A stretch of 64,000 nucleotides of DNA from positions 434,001-498,000 of the forward strand of contig NZ_FTPP01000001.1 of the NCBI RefSeq assembly GCF_900156345.1, read 5' to 3'. Positions 17,677 through 26,764 of this stretch are shown in pieces (within the stretch, counting starts at the first letter, position 1; each line of letters starts with the position of its first letter). A model generated the notes under the pieces. The model saw nothing but the letters and a program-made list of their open reading frames with translations. It was not told the origin of the DNA and made no database searches. The translations under genes were made by a program, and so were the position numbers. The stretch comes from Pontibacter indicus. Its GTDB lineage: Bacteria; Bacteroidota; Bacteroidia; Cytophagales; Hymenobacteraceae.

Positions 17677-20184
17677 TTAACTTTTCGGATTTAGGATGTT
17701 GTCGATGCGCACCAGTGCGTCCTGCAGGTGGTACTTGGTCATCGAATCCGACGTCTTGGCGATCGAGGACCTGATCTGACCGCGCAGGGCAGTCAGTTCG
17801 CCGCGCACGATCGGACGGATATCCGACTGGGAAACCTTCACGGTGGTAACGCCTGCGAAAGCACGGGCGCTGGCCGGTACAGAAGGCTGCTCTTCTTTCA
17901 TCAGGAACTCCATGCGGTCCAGGTAGCCACGCTGCAGGTTGCGGCGGTACATGTCTACCGTCTTGCCTGTCGCTACTTCGGACCATACGCCATTGCGCAG
18001 GTCGGCCATCATCTCCGGCAAGGTATAAGTCTTGGTACCAAGCGAAGCCTGTGCCTCCAGCAGGCGCTGCATACGGCCCGGCTCCAGTACGTTGTTCAGG
18101 ATGTTCACCTGTGCCGTGCGAATACGCTCCAGTGCACCCACTGACTCGATTTTGCGCAGGATGTTCTGGTCCAGCATCCAGGTAGGAGTGGCCAGTCCCT
18201 GCTCGTTAAGGAACTTCATGGCGCGCTGCTGCTTCTCTTTCGGCACGGCAGCGTACACGTCGCCCTTCTGGTCGTAGGTCTTATAGTTCTCGTACACCCC
18301 GCCGATGTTCGCTGTTACGTGGCCCATGTAGCGATTCCACTGCCCCAGCACCTGGCCGTACATCTCCTGAAGGTCGTCGTAGTTCTTGTTTTCCTCCTTC
18401 GTCCACTCCATCAGGTTTGGCATGATGCGCTTCAGGTTGAGGATGCCGTAGTGGCTGGCCAGCATGGCGTCATCACCCAGGTCCTCGGTCTGCGAAGACG
18501 GGTCGATCGGGTTGCCCTGCTGACGGCCGAAGCGGTACATCGGGTCGTTTCCTTTTTCGACGATCCACTGCGACAGCTTGGCCACGTTGTCGTATCCGTT
18601 CATCTCCGGGAAATAGGTATAGCCCCACTTCACAGAATACTTGTCATACACGCCTATACCTGGCATCAGGGCCACGCCTTTGTCCTCCGGCTGTGCCACG
18701 TAGTTGAAACGGGCGTAGTCCATGATAGAAGGGGCGGTACCCATCTCTTTCGTGAACTTGGCATCACGCAGCTTTTCTACCGGGAAGGCGGCGCTGGAGC
18801 CCATGTTGTGCGGCAGACCCAGGGTATGGCCTACTTCGTGCGCCGACACAAAACGGATCAGCTCACCCATTACTTCATCCTTGAACTTGATGCTGCGGGC
18901 ATCCGGGTTCACGGCGGCCGTCTGCACAAAGTACCAGTTGCGGAGCAGGTTCATCACGTTGTGGTACCAGCCAATGTGGCTCTCCAGAATCTCGCCGGAG
19001 CGTGGGTCGTGTACGTTCGGTCCGTAGGCGTTCTGTGTCTCAGAAGAGAAGTAGCGGATTACGGAGTAACGCGCATCTTCTGTGCTGAACTCCGGATCTT
19101 CCTCCGGGGTAGGTGGGTCTTTGGCAATGATGGCGTTCTTGAAACCGGCTGCCTCAAAGGCTTTGTTCCAGTCCTCCACACCTTGCTTCAGGTATGGGCG
19201 CCACTTCATTGGCGTAGCCGGGTCGATGTAGTACACGATTGGTTTGATCGGTTCCACCAGCTCGCCACGGGCGTAGGCTTCTTTATCTTTTGGCTCAAGT
19301 CTCCAGCGCACAATGTAGCGGCGCTTGGCTGCACGCTGCTCGTCCGTGCCGTAGTCGGTCTGCGAAAGCGTGAAGTAACCCACGCGCTCGTCGAAGCGAC
19401 GGGCAGGCATCGGTACTTTTGGCAGGAGGAGCATGGAGTGGTTAAGTTCTACCGTGATCGTGCCGGCATTGGAGTTGGCAGGCGGATCAGTGGCTTCATA
19501 GGTCATCAGCGAGCGGGCCTCGATGTTGATCGGGAAGCTCTTGATGCTTTCTACAAAAGAGCGCTTGTCATCCAGGCGCTTCACTTTGTAAGACTCACGC
19601 TGGCGCTTGTTCAGACCAAGGGCCTGCACGTCTTTGGAGAAGAAGTCGGTTACTTCCACCACCGAAGCGCCGTTGTTCAGGGCTTTGATGTCGAAAGCCT
19701 GAATAACGGGGGCCAGGTTGGAGTTCTGTACGGAATGGAAAATCTCGAGCGTGTCGCTGGCTACGTTCTGGTAAGAGATCAGGCGCAGCAAAATGCGGTT
19801 CCCCTTCTTTTCCCAGCGAAGCATCTGGCGGTTGAGCTCCTCGCCGCCGTAGCCCAGGTTCGTGGCCGTTTTGGCAATGCGGCTCACCATGAGCATGTCG
19901 CGGTTCAGGAGCGTGTCCGGAATCTCGTAGAAGTATTTGTCGTCGATGCGGTGCACCTTAAAGAGACCTTCGTCGGTTACGGCGTTCGGGGTGATGACGC
20001 TGGCGTAGGGTTTTACACCGTTGTCATCTTTTTTCACGGCCGGGGCAGCCTGCGTTGTGGTGGCCTCCTGCTTGGCTTTTTTCTTCTTCTTTTTTTCCTT
20101 GCTTTGGGCAAAGGCAGGTGGTGCTACAAGCGCACCAGCCAGAAGCAGTGTAGCCAGCCGGGCGTAGCGTACATTTTTGCTCAT
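17677..20184 (-). CDS. Zinc-dependent metalloprotease (DUF5117/DUF5118 type)
   Basis: An 835-residue exported protein. A signal peptide (about 8-26, ending in PPAFAQS) is followed by a lysine-rich linker. Then come the N-terminal DUF5118-like and DUF5117-like regions (about 50-330) and a metzincin-like catalytic domain. The zinc motif HEVGHTLGLPHN is at 449-460, with the third ligand expected in the same block, and SIMDY follows as a Met-turn-like segment. The C-terminal 250 residues are helical. Members are common in Bacteroidota and their substrates are unknown. A second, divergent copy is encoded at 32.6-35.0 kb. It is monocistronic, with its own terminator. Confidence 0.88.
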   Translation of the reverse strand: MSKNVRYARLATLLLAGALVAPPAFAQSKEKKKKKKAKQEATTTQAAPAVKKDDNGVKPYASVITPNAVTDEGLFKVHRIDDKYFYEIPDTLLNRDMLMVSRIAKTATNLGYGGEELNRQMLRWEKKGNRILLRLISYQNVASDTLEIFHSVQNSNLAPVIQAFDIKALNNGASVVEVTDFFSKDVQALGLNKRQRESYKVKRLDDKRSFVESIKSFPINIEARSLMTYEATDPPANSNAGTITVELNHSMLLLPKVPMPARRFDERVGYFTLSQTDYGTDEQRAAKRRYIVRWRLEPKDKEAYARGELVEPIKPIVYYIDPATPMKWRPYLKQGVEDWNKAFEAAGFKNAIIAKDPPTPEEDPEFSTEDARYSVIRYFSSETQNAYGPNVHDPRSGEILESHIGWYHNVMNLLRNWYFVQTAAVNPDARSIKFKDEVMGELIRFVSAHEVGHTLGLPHNMGSSAAFPVEKLRDAKFTKEMGTAPSIMDYARFNYVAQPEDKGVALMPGIGVYDKYSVKWGYTYFPEMNGYDNVAKLSQWIVEKGNDPMYRFGRQQGNPIDPSSQTEDLGDDAMLASHYGILNLKRIMPNLMEWTKEENKNYDDLQEMYGQVLGQWNRYMGHVTANIGGVYENYKTYDQKGDVYAAVPKEKQQRAMKFLNEQGLATPTWMLDQNILRKIESVGALERIRTAQVNILNNVLEPGRMQRLLEAQASLGTKTYTLPEMMADLRNGVWSEVATGKTVDMYRRNLQRGYLDRMEFLMKEEQPSVPASARAFAGVTTVKVSQSDIRPIVRGELTALRGQIRSSIAKTSDSMTKYHLQDALVRIDNILNPKS

Positions 20185-20480
20185 AATAGGGTGAAAGATT
20201 AGGTTAAGGTTAGTTACTCACAACATACCTGTTTCAGGTATAAGATACAAGACTACACTAACCTTGAATGGTTTAATCGCGCAGGCAGGTATATCCTGAT
20301 TTTGAGACATTAAGTCAGAACAGTGCTATAATTGCTAAACATATCACAGCAAAATGAGTAAAAATGAAGATGGGCTATACCTGTCTGACCCCTTCCCATT
20401 AAGTGCTTCGCCGCTTAAATCCTGACGTGCACCGTCCCTGCTTCTGACGCTCACTCTATCCAACGAAACGAACTGACAAC

Positions 20481-22097
20481 ATGCGAATATTACTTGTTAT
20501 GGCCATTGTGTGGTGCATGGCTATTGCTATACCTGGGCATGAGGTGACCGCACAGGGACATAGCACCAAACACGGCACCGTAAACCTGAAAACATCCTGC
20601 GGCGAGCAGGCGCAGAAACGTTTTGACGAAGGCCTGGCGCTCATGCACCACATGATGTATGAGGAAGCCGCTCAAGAGTTCACCGCAGTAGCCGAGGCTG
20701 CACCTGACTGCAGCATGGCGCAATGGGGCATTGCCATGAGCTACATACACCCCCTGTGGGGCGAGCGCCCTACCGACGAGAACCTGGCAAAGGGACAGGC
20801 AGCCGTTGAAAATGCGCTGCAGCTCAGTAACCTGACTGAAAAAGAGAAAGCTTACATCGAGGCTGTGGCCCGCTTTTACGAAGACTGGGAAAATACCAGC
20901 TATGCCGACCAACTGAAGGCTTTTGAGGAAGGATATAAAAAGGTGCACGAAGCGTATCCGGATGAAGTGGAGGCGGCTGCATTTTACGCGCTAGGCCAGC
21001 TCGGCACGGCTCCGAAGACAGACAAAACATTTGCCACACAAAAAGAGGCCGGCGCGTTACTCGAGCAGCTGCACGCCAAGAACCCCGACCATCCGGGCTT
21101 GTTTCACTACATCATCCATGCCTACGATAATCCTTTGCTGGCTACCAAAGCCGTGAAGGTGTCGCGGGAATATGAGCGCATTGCCCCCGATGTGCCGCAC
21201 GCCCTGCACATGCCCAGTCATATTTTCGTGCGTTTGGGACAGTGGACGGATGCCGTGGACTGGAACATTCGCTCAGCCGACGCTGCCCTCCGGATGTCGT
21301 CAAAGGACATGGTGTCCATGCACTACCCGCACGCCCTCGATTACATGGCCTACGGCTACCTGCAGCAGGGGCGCGACAAAAAAGCGAAGGAGGTAGTGGA
21401 CAAAATGAAGAACGTGCCCGGCTATACCCCCACTTTCGCGACGGCCTACGCACTGGCTGCTATACCTGCCCGTCAGGCCCTGGAAAGAGGCAAGTGGGCC
21501 GAAGCCGCCAACCTGCCTGTCCGTTATCCCGAAAACTTTACCTGGTACAAATATCCGGGAGCCGAGGCCATCACACATTTCGCCAAAGGTATAGGTGGTG
21601 CCCGGTCCGGCAACACGACCGTGGCGGAAGATGCGATTGCCGCGCTGCACAAACTACAGACGCAACTGAGCAGCTCCGGCGACACCTACTGGGCCGCGCA
21701 GGCAGAAGCGCAGCAACTGTCGGTGCAGGCCTGGCTGGAGTATCATCGCGGAGACAAGAACAAGGCCTTGGCCATGATGCGGGAGGCGGCAGATAAGGAA
21801 GACGCGCTGGACAAACACCCCGTTACGCCGGGAGCGGTACTGCCCGCCCGGGAATTGCTGGGCGATATGCTGTTGCTGAGTAAAAAACCGGCAGAAGCGC
21901 TGTTGGCTTACGAAGCAAGCCTGAAGGTATCGCCCAAACGGTATAACAGTCTCTACGGGGCAGCCCTCGCCGCGGAAAAGGCAAAAGACAAGGAAAAGGC
22001 CAGGGCTTATTACATGGAGCTGCTGAAAACCGCTCCGGAAGCCGATGGGGATCGGGAAAGTTGGGCACAGGCCAAAAAGTTCGCAAGCAGGAAGTAG
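20481..22097 (+). CDS. Exported TPR protein
   Basis: A 538-residue protein with a signal peptide (residues 1-25, ending EVTAQ). The rest is helical, with tetratricopeptide-like pairs. The clearest are near 38-75 (RFDEGLALMHHMMYEEAAQEF) and near the C-terminus, about 455-520 (ARELLGDMLLLSKKPAEALLAYEASL, then AKDKEKARAYYMELL). A central region contains HMPSHIFVRLGQW and HALDYMAYGYLQQG, conserved in a family of secreted bacterial TPR proteins of unknown role. A function in protein-protein contact in the periplasm is a fair guess, no more. It converges on dinB with 6 bases between the stops. Confidence 0.75.
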   Translation: MRILLVMAIVWCMAIAIPGHEVTAQGHSTKHGTVNLKTSCGEQAQKRFDEGLALMHHMMYEEAAQEFTAVAEAAPDCSMAQWGIAMSYIHPLWGERPTDENLAKGQAAVENALQLSNLTEKEKAYIEAVARFYEDWENTSYADQLKAFEEGYKKVHEAYPDEVEAAAFYALGQLGTAPKTDKTFATQKEAGALLEQLHAKNPDHPGLFHYIIHAYDNPLLATKAVKVSREYERIAPDVPHALHMPSHIFVRLGQWTDAVDWNIRSADAALRMSSKDMVSMHYPHALDYMAYGYLQQGRDKKAKEVVDKMKNVPGYTPTFATAYALAAIPARQALERGKWAEAANLPVRYPENFTWYKYPGAEAITHFAKGIGGARSGNTTVAEDAIAALHKLQTQLSSSGDTYWAAQAEAQQLSVQAWLEYHRGDKNKALAMMREAADKEDALDKHPVTPGAVLPARELLGDMLLLSKKPAEALLAYEASLKVSPKRYNSLYGAALAAEKAKDKEKARAYYMELLKTAPEADGDRESWAQAKKFASRK

Positions 22098-22103
22098 GGC
22101 AGA

Positions 22104-23177
22104 CTAAAACTCGAGGGTCAGCTGGTAGCCCTCCATCTTATCGTGTTGGTAGAGGAGGGAGGAGGCCGTTATACCCAGGAGCCGCACCGGGTAGGCGGGC
22201 AACTGCGGTGTGCGCAGCAGGTCACGGGCTATGGTGAAGATGGCGTCGGCTGATTTGATCTCGCCTAAAAAGGTTTTGCTGCGGGTGGTTTGGTTGAAGT
22301 CGAAGTACTTGATCTTGACCGTGATGGTTTTGGCGGTGGCATGCAGTCGCTCCATGTCGTGCGCCACTTCTTTGGCCAATTTTTCCAGCTCGAGCAGCAT
22401 CACTTCCTCTTCTGTGAGGTCTACTTCAAAAGTGCGCTCCGAGCCGATGGACTTGCGGATGCGGTGCGGCTGTACCTCGCGGTCATCCTGGGCGCGGGCG
22501 ATGCGGAAGTAGTAGCGGCCCGTTTTTCCGAAGTTTCGCACCAGTTCCTCTTCCGATCTCGCGCGCAGGTCAGCACCGGTCAGGATGCCCATGCTCTGCA
22601 TTTTGGCCGCCGTCACTTTCCCGATGCCGTAGAATTTCTCAATGGCCAGGGCCGCCACAATCTCTTCTGCCTTGTCGGGAGGGATCAAGGTAAAACCGTT
22701 GGGCTTGTTCATGTCCGAAGCGATCTTGGCCAGAAATTTATTGAAAGACACGCCCGCCGAAGCGGTGAGCCCGGTTTCCGCCTGAATTTTAGCCCGGATC
22801 TCGTTGGCAATGATAGTGGCGGAAGGCATGCCGATCTTGTTTTCGGTCACGTCCAGGTACGCCTCGTCCAGCGAAAGTGGCTCTACCAGGTCGGTATAGG
22901 AATAGAAAATCTCGCGTATCTGCCGGGAAACGGCACTGTATACCTCAAAGCGGGGTTTCACGAAAATCAGCTGCGGACAGCGCTGTGCTGCAATCTTAGA
23001 AGCAAGCGCTGAGTGCACGCCATACCTGCGCGCCTCGTAGCTAGCTGCCGCCACCACACCCCGGGCCCGAGACCCACCCACCGCCACAGGCTTTCCGCGC
23101 AGCTCCGGGTTGTCGCGCTGCTCCACAGACGCAAAAAAAGCGTCCATATCGATGTGAATGATCTTGCGGGTAGGCAT
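22104..23177 (-). CDS. dinB: DNA polymerase IV (Y family)
   Basis: The 357-residue translesion polymerase has the metal-binding residues of the family. Asp10 lies in IHIDMDAFFASVE, and Asp104 and Glu105 in LSLDEAYLDVT. YEARRYGV (48-55) is in the fingers region. The helix-hairpin-helix FYGIGKVTAAKM (about 182-193) and a little-finger domain follow. It copies past damaged bases with low fidelity and is often damage-induced, but no LexA-like box was identified upstream. The length is normal. The end EGYQLTLEF is not a typical QLxLF clamp motif, although it is similar. Confidence 0.95.
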   Translation of the reverse strand: MPTRKIIHIDMDAFFASVEQRDNPELRGKPVAVGGSRARGVVAAASYEARRYGVHSALASKIAAQRCPQLIFVKPRFEVYSAVSRQIREIFYSYTDLVEPLSLDEAYLDVTENKIGMPSATIIANEIRAKIQAETGLTASAGVSFNKFLAKIASDMNKPNGFTLIPPDKAEEIVAALAIEKFYGIGKVTAAKMQSMGILTGADLRARSEEELVRNFGKTGRYYFRIARAQDDREVQPHRIRKSIGSERTFEVDLTEEEVMLLELEKLAKEVAHDMERLHATAKTITVKIKYFDFNQTTRSKTFLGEIKSADAIFTIARDLLRTPQLPAYPVRLLGITASSLLYQHDKMEGYQLTLEF

Positions 23178-23188
23178 GGTGCAAAGGT

Positions 23189-23328
23189 AGAAAGTAAAAA
23201 AGTTTGGGAGGTAGAAAGTTTAGGAGTTGAGGAGTTTGAGAGTTGGCAAGCGACAGCTTTGTAGGGACAGGTCTCGATCTGTCCGAATCGTGCATCGGTA
23301 ATCGTTCATCGGCAATCGTTCACCGGCA
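23189..23328. repeat. Composite repeat, left copy
   Basis: The order is: a GGTAGAAAGT-AAAAAGTTTGG word (23189-23225), a GTAGGGACAGGTC palindrome (about 23261-23285, nearly self-complementary), then three tandem 14-base units ATCGT(G/T)CA(T/C)CGG(T/C)A at 23287-23300, 23301-23314 and 23315-23328. The first two modules recur in the same order at 25252-25370, beyond the next two genes. Confidence 0.75.
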
Positions 23329-23413
23329 ATCCAATCAGAATCATGCAAGGGGCTATCTGACCGAATCTGCCAACCAACAATCAACGAACTCCAATCGTTT
23401 ACCCATAAACAGC

Positions 23414-23465
23414 CATCAACAATTTAACCATCAACAATTAAACAATTTAACCTTCAACCATCAAA
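23414..23465. repeat. CAACAATTTAACCATC word array in a 5' leader
   Basis: Near-tandem CAACAATTTAACCATC / CAACAATTAAACAATTT words end five bases before the ATG of the PfpI-like gene. The same word precedes the methyltransferase (1756), hutG (47318) and menD (54368) starts in the same sense. Confidence 0.8.
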
Positions 23466-23469
23466 AGCT

Positions 23470-24162
23470 ATGAAAGTACTATTTGTTTTGACTTCGCACG
23501 ACCAATTGGGCGATACCGGCAAGAAGACCGGCTTCTGGGTAGAGGAGTTTGCTGCGCCATACTATACCTTGGCCGATGCCGGCGTAAAAGTGGACCTGGC
23601 TTCTCCCAAGGGCGGTCAGCCACCGATCGACCCGAAAAGCACGGAGAAGGATGCTCAGACGGAGGCCACCAGGCGTTTTTATGAAGACGATGACCTGCAG
23701 CACAGGCTTTCCCGCACCAAAAAATTGCAAGAGGTACGCGCCGATGACTATGACGCTATCTTCTTCCCGGGCGGTCACGGGCCGCTCTGGGACCTCTCTA
23801 CCGATAGGGACTCAATCCGCTTGATTGAGGATTTTGCCAAGCAACAGAAACCCGTGGCCGCCGTTTGCCACGGGCCGGCTGCCCTGATGGAGGCCAAAGG
23901 CCCGAACGGGGAGGCACTGGTGAAAGGAAAGAAGGTGGCTGGCTTTACCAATACCGAGGAAGAGGCCGTGCAACTGACTAAGGTAGTGCCCTTTCTGGTA
24001 GAGGACCGGCTGCAGGAGCTAGGCGGTATCTACTCCAAAGCTGACGACTGGCAACCTTATGTGGTCACAGACGGCTTGCTGATCACGGGTCAGAACCCAG
24101 CCTCTTCCGAACCAGCGGCAGAAGCCCTGCTCAAAATGCTTAAAAAGGAGAAAGCGGCTTAA
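23470..24162 (+). CDS. DJ-1/PfpI family protein, Hsp31-like amidotransferase fold
   Basis: A 230-residue cytoplasmic protein of the type 1 glutamine amidotransferase-like superfamily. The nucleophile elbow AAVCHGPAAL places Cys133 next to His134. The acidic partner is expected in TGFWVEEF (Glu25/26). FFPGGHGPLWDL (98-109) is the oxyanion region. This pattern matches the Hsp31/HchA-like branch, whose members act as glyoxalase III or deglycase-type protective enzymes. The exact activity is inferred. Followed by its own terminator and then pirin on the same strand. Both genes lie between two copies of a composite repeat. Confidence 0.85.
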   Translation: MKVLFVLTSHDQLGDTGKKTGFWVEEFAAPYYTLADAGVKVDLASPKGGQPPIDPKSTEKDAQTEATRRFYEDDDLQHRLSRTKKLQEVRADDYDAIFFPGGHGPLWDLSTDRDSIRLIEDFAKQQKPVAAVCHGPAALMEAKGPNGEALVKGKKVAGFTNTEEEAVQLTKVVPFLVEDRLQELGGIYSKADDWQPYVVTDGLLITGQNPASSEPAAEALLKMLKKEKAA

Positions 24163-24202
24163 TTTTTCTGTACAGCGTATACCTGACTATCAGTGTAGCG
24201 TG

Positions 24203-24243
24203 AAAATCCCACCCAATCCGAATTTGGAAACGGTGGGATTTTT
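24203..24243 (+). terminator. Terminator after the PfpI-like gene
   Basis: AAAATCCCACC (24203-24213) pairs with GGTGGGATTTT (24232-24242), followed by T. Confidence 0.8.
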
Positions 24244-24392
24244 ATGTTAAGTAAAAATGGAATCACATACGTTATCCTCAGATTACTTGTACCCTCCAGA
24301 AGGTATAGCGCAAGCCTGGGTGAAACAAACAACCGCATGGTAGGGTTATTGATGTATATACAGTAATTTGCGATGGAAAAGAAATTATCCCT

Positions 24393-25247
24393 ATGCGAAA
24401 GATAAAGAACCTACATAAAGCGGTGCACGCGCCCATGGGTGATCTGGTGACCTACCGCGCTATACCTACTCACTCGGTTGAGTACATTGACCCTTTCCTT
24501 TTCCTGAACCACCACGGGCCGCAGGTATACAAGCCCGGCAACCTGGGGCTTCCTTTTGGTCCGCACCCGCACCGGGGCTTCGAAACGCTGACTTTCATTC
24601 TGGACGGCGATATCATGCACCAGGATACGGGCGGCGGAGAGGATATCATCGAGGCGGGTGGCGTGCAGTGGATGACGGCCGGCAGTGGGCTGATCCATGC
24701 CGAGGTGTCGTCTGAAAAATTCAAGCAGGAGGGAGGGCCGCTGGAAATACTGCAGCTTTGGTTTAACCTGCCCGCCCGGTATAAGATGACTGTCCCAAAG
24801 TATATTGGTCTGCAGAAAGACCAAATCCCGGTGGTGGAACTGGACAACGGCAAGGTGCGGGTCAACGTGATCTCCGGTAGCTGGGGCGAAGTGCAGGCGC
24901 CTATCCAGAACCTGAGCGACATTCACATGGTGAGCATCGAGCTGCAGAAAGGCGGGGAGTTCATTTACAACGTTCCTTCGGAGCGCAACATCTTTTTTTA
25001 CGTGGTGCGCGGCGCAGTTCAGGTGAACGGACAATCAGCGGAGAAACTTACCCTGGTGGAGTTCGAAAATGAAGGCAAGGAAGTAAAGGTTGAAGCAACG
25101 GAAGATGCCTACATCCTTTTCGGACACGCCCAGCCCTTCAACGAGCCTGTGGTATCGCACGGACCGTTTGTGATGAACACCGAGCAGGAGATAAGAGAAG
25201 CCTTCCGCGATTACCAGTTGGGTAAGATGGGAACCTGGGAAGGTTAA
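24393..25247 (+). CDS. Pirin family protein
   Basis: A 284-residue bicupin. The metal ligands of the N-terminal cupin are visible as His58 and His60 in GPHPHRGFET, and His102 and Glu104 in GLIHAEVSS. The C-terminal pirin domain includes IELQKGGEFIYNVPSERN. Bacterial pirins of this type (YhhW-like) can act as quercetin 2,3-dioxygenases, but the natural substrate is usually unknown. It has no signal peptide. It lies 230 bases downstream of the PfpI-like gene, with a terminator in between, so it probably has its own promoter. Confidence 0.9.
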   Translation: MRKIKNLHKAVHAPMGDLVTYRAIPTHSVEYIDPFLFLNHHGPQVYKPGNLGLPFGPHPHRGFETLTFILDGDIMHQDTGGGEDIIEAGGVQWMTAGSGLIHAEVSSEKFKQEGGPLEILQLWFNLPARYKMTVPKYIGLQKDQIPVVELDNGKVRVNVISGSWGEVQAPIQNLSDIHMVSIELQKGGEFIYNVPSERNIFFYVVRGAVQVNGQSAEKLTLVEFENEGKEVKVEATEDAYILFGHAQPFNEPVVSHGPFVMNTEQEIREAFRDYQLGKMGTWEG

Positions 25248-25251
25248 GAAA

Positions 25252-25370
25252 GGTAGAAAGTTAAAAAGTTTGGAAGTGTGAACCGATGTTATACCCTAAC
25301 GTCGTGGGACAACGCAGCACAAAGGCAAGCTCGTAGGGACAGGTCGCGACCTGCCGAATCGTTCACCAAA
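25252..25370. repeat. Composite repeat, right copy
   Basis: GGTAGAAAGTTAAAAAGTTTGG immediately after the pirin stop, then GTAGGGACAGGTCGCGACCTG (about 25333-25352) with AATCGTTCACC. It is in the same orientation and order as 23189-23300, so the two copies bracket the PfpI-like and pirin genes as direct repeats. Confidence 0.75.
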
Positions 25371-25528
25371 CTATAGTAGGAACTTATCCAGCCATTTATC
25401 TCAGATTTGAAAATCTTGAAAGCGCTTGAAGTTGCTGCAAGCGTTTATATCAGAATCAAAAACCTTTCTTGAAGGCAGAATCCTTAAGTTGTTTCAGGAA
25501 AGAGCAAGGCCGCAGGTATAGCAAGTAC

Positions 25529-25568
25529 AAAAGAAAAGTGGAGCCGTCTTAAGCTCCACTTTTCTTTT
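25529..25568 (-). terminator. Terminator after the pseudouridine synthase homologue
   Basis: A perfect 16-bp stem, AAAAGAAAAGTGGAGC (25529-25544) with GCTCCACTTTTCTTTT (25553-25568), and an 8-base loop. A/T-rich arms make it usable from both sides between two converging genes. Confidence 0.85.
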
Positions 25569-25596
25569 ACAGGTATAGATTTCGGGAAGGTATAGA

Positions 25597-26619
25597 CTAT
25601 CTTCCCCGCTTTGGTCCACCTTTTGGGGTGTCGCCTCTTCGGTTGTTGTTTTTTGGAGCGGCGCCTCTACTTGTTGCCGATTTTGGTGCAGGTTTCGATG
25701 AAGCTGGTCTGGAATTTCTAGCTGAACTGCCTGCCTCTGACTTAGGAGCGGCACTACGGTTACCAGTGCCTCTTCCTTTCCCTGCAGCAGTGCCGGGTCT
25801 GCCAGCACCAGCTCTGGAGGTACCAGCCCCACCTTTTGCGCCGGGGCGCTCGCCACGTGCCGGTCTGTCGTAGTTGCTATCGGAAGTTTTTCGGCTACTG
25901 GTACCTTTTCCACCGGGCACCAGACTGGTCAGACTTTTAACTTCCTGCGGTGTGAGCACGCGCCAGTGTCCGGATGGCAGTTTGGCTAAGGAGAAGTCTC
26001 CGAAACGCACCCGCTGCAGGTGGACTACTTTGTAGCCCAAGCTCTCGCACATGCGCTTCAGGTAATGGTCGGTGCCTGGTTTCAGTGTGATGCGGAAGCG
26101 CGTCTGTGTTTCTTTCGATACAGCGTTGTTCACCCGCTCTTCGCCAGGTATAGGAGCGCTGCCACCGCTTATCTTCTGCAGGAAATCGGCCGTGATCAGT
26201 TTGTCCACGGTCACGATGTACTCCTTTTCAAATTTATTGTCGGCACGTTTCACGCCGCGCACAAAGTCTCCGTCGTTGCTCAGGAAGATGATGCCTTCTG
26301 CCTCACGCTCGAGCATTGCAGTTGGCTCCAGGGTAGCCGGGAAATTGATGGCTCGCACCACATTGTCGCGTACCGCCATATCGGAGGTGGCCGACATGTT
26401 GGCGGGTTTGTTGAAAATCAGGTATACGGGCTGCTCCTGTTTCACGCGCAGCATCTCATCGTCGATGCGCACCTTATCCTTCGGTGTCACTTTGATGCCG
26501 GGGTCGGTCGGTATTTTGCCGTTCACCGTTACGCGGCCCTGTTCTATCAGCTCGTCTGCATCGCGGCGGGAGCAAAAGCCCGAGTCGCTGATGAATTTAT
26601 TCAGTCTTTTTGGTTCCAT
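25597..26619 (-). CDS. RluF-like pseudouridine synthase homologue, catalytic motifs degraded
   Basis: A 340-residue protein with an S4 RNA-binding domain (1-60, LNKFISDSGFCSRRDADELI), a pseudouridine synthase-like domain (about 65-235) and a basic low-complexity tail (about 240-340, rich in K, R, G, S, A, P). The rest of the fold aligns with RluF: YLIFNKPANM, FEKEYIVTVDK, KRMCESLGYKV. The signature G-R-L-D-x-x-(S/T)-x-G reads AMLEREAEG, so the catalytic Asp is Glu and the Arg is Met. The usual NRQIRRM block reads DHYLKRM. Known enzymes of this family need the Asp. The protein may bind rRNA without modifying it, or the activity may be altered. Confidence 0.8.
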   Translation of the reverse strand: MEPKRLNKFISDSGFCSRRDADELIEQGRVTVNGKIPTDPGIKVTPKDKVRIDDEMLRVKQEQPVYLIFNKPANMSATSDMAVRDNVVRAINFPATLEPTAMLEREAEGIIFLSNDGDFVRGVKRADNKFEKEYIVTVDKLITADFLQKISGGSAPIPGEERVNNAVSKETQTRFRITLKPGTDHYLKRMCESLGYKVVHLQRVRFGDFSLAKLPSGHWRVLTPQEVKSLTSLVPGGKGTSSRKTSDSNYDRPARGERPGAKGGAGTSRAGAGRPGTAAGKGRGTGNRSAAPKSEAGSSARNSRPASSKPAPKSATSRGAAPKNNNRRGDTPKGGPKRGR

Positions 26620-26764
26620 GTTGTTCAGGGCGTTTGCGTCACCGGATATTGGTCACGCTTATGTACGCCAATCCTGTAAGAAGAAGCAAAATTACGGGAA
26701 AATATAGCTTTACCTACTTCTTTAAATCAACTGAATTAACCCAAGCCCTGCAGCTGCGGGAAGG

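Noticed and set aside
18319..20202. 627-codon plus-strand frame opposite the zinc metalloprotease
   Set aside because: It mirrors the codon pattern of the real gene on the other strand and encodes low-complexity H/V/R-rich sequence with no domain.
23414..23465. CAACAATTT repeats as a CRISPR array
   Set aside because: Units are short and nearly contiguous, with no unique spacers of uniform length and no cas genes.
25628..25873. Plus-strand frame opposite the pseudouridine synthase tail
   Set aside because: It is only the reverse reading of a repetitive, GC-rich low-complexity tail.
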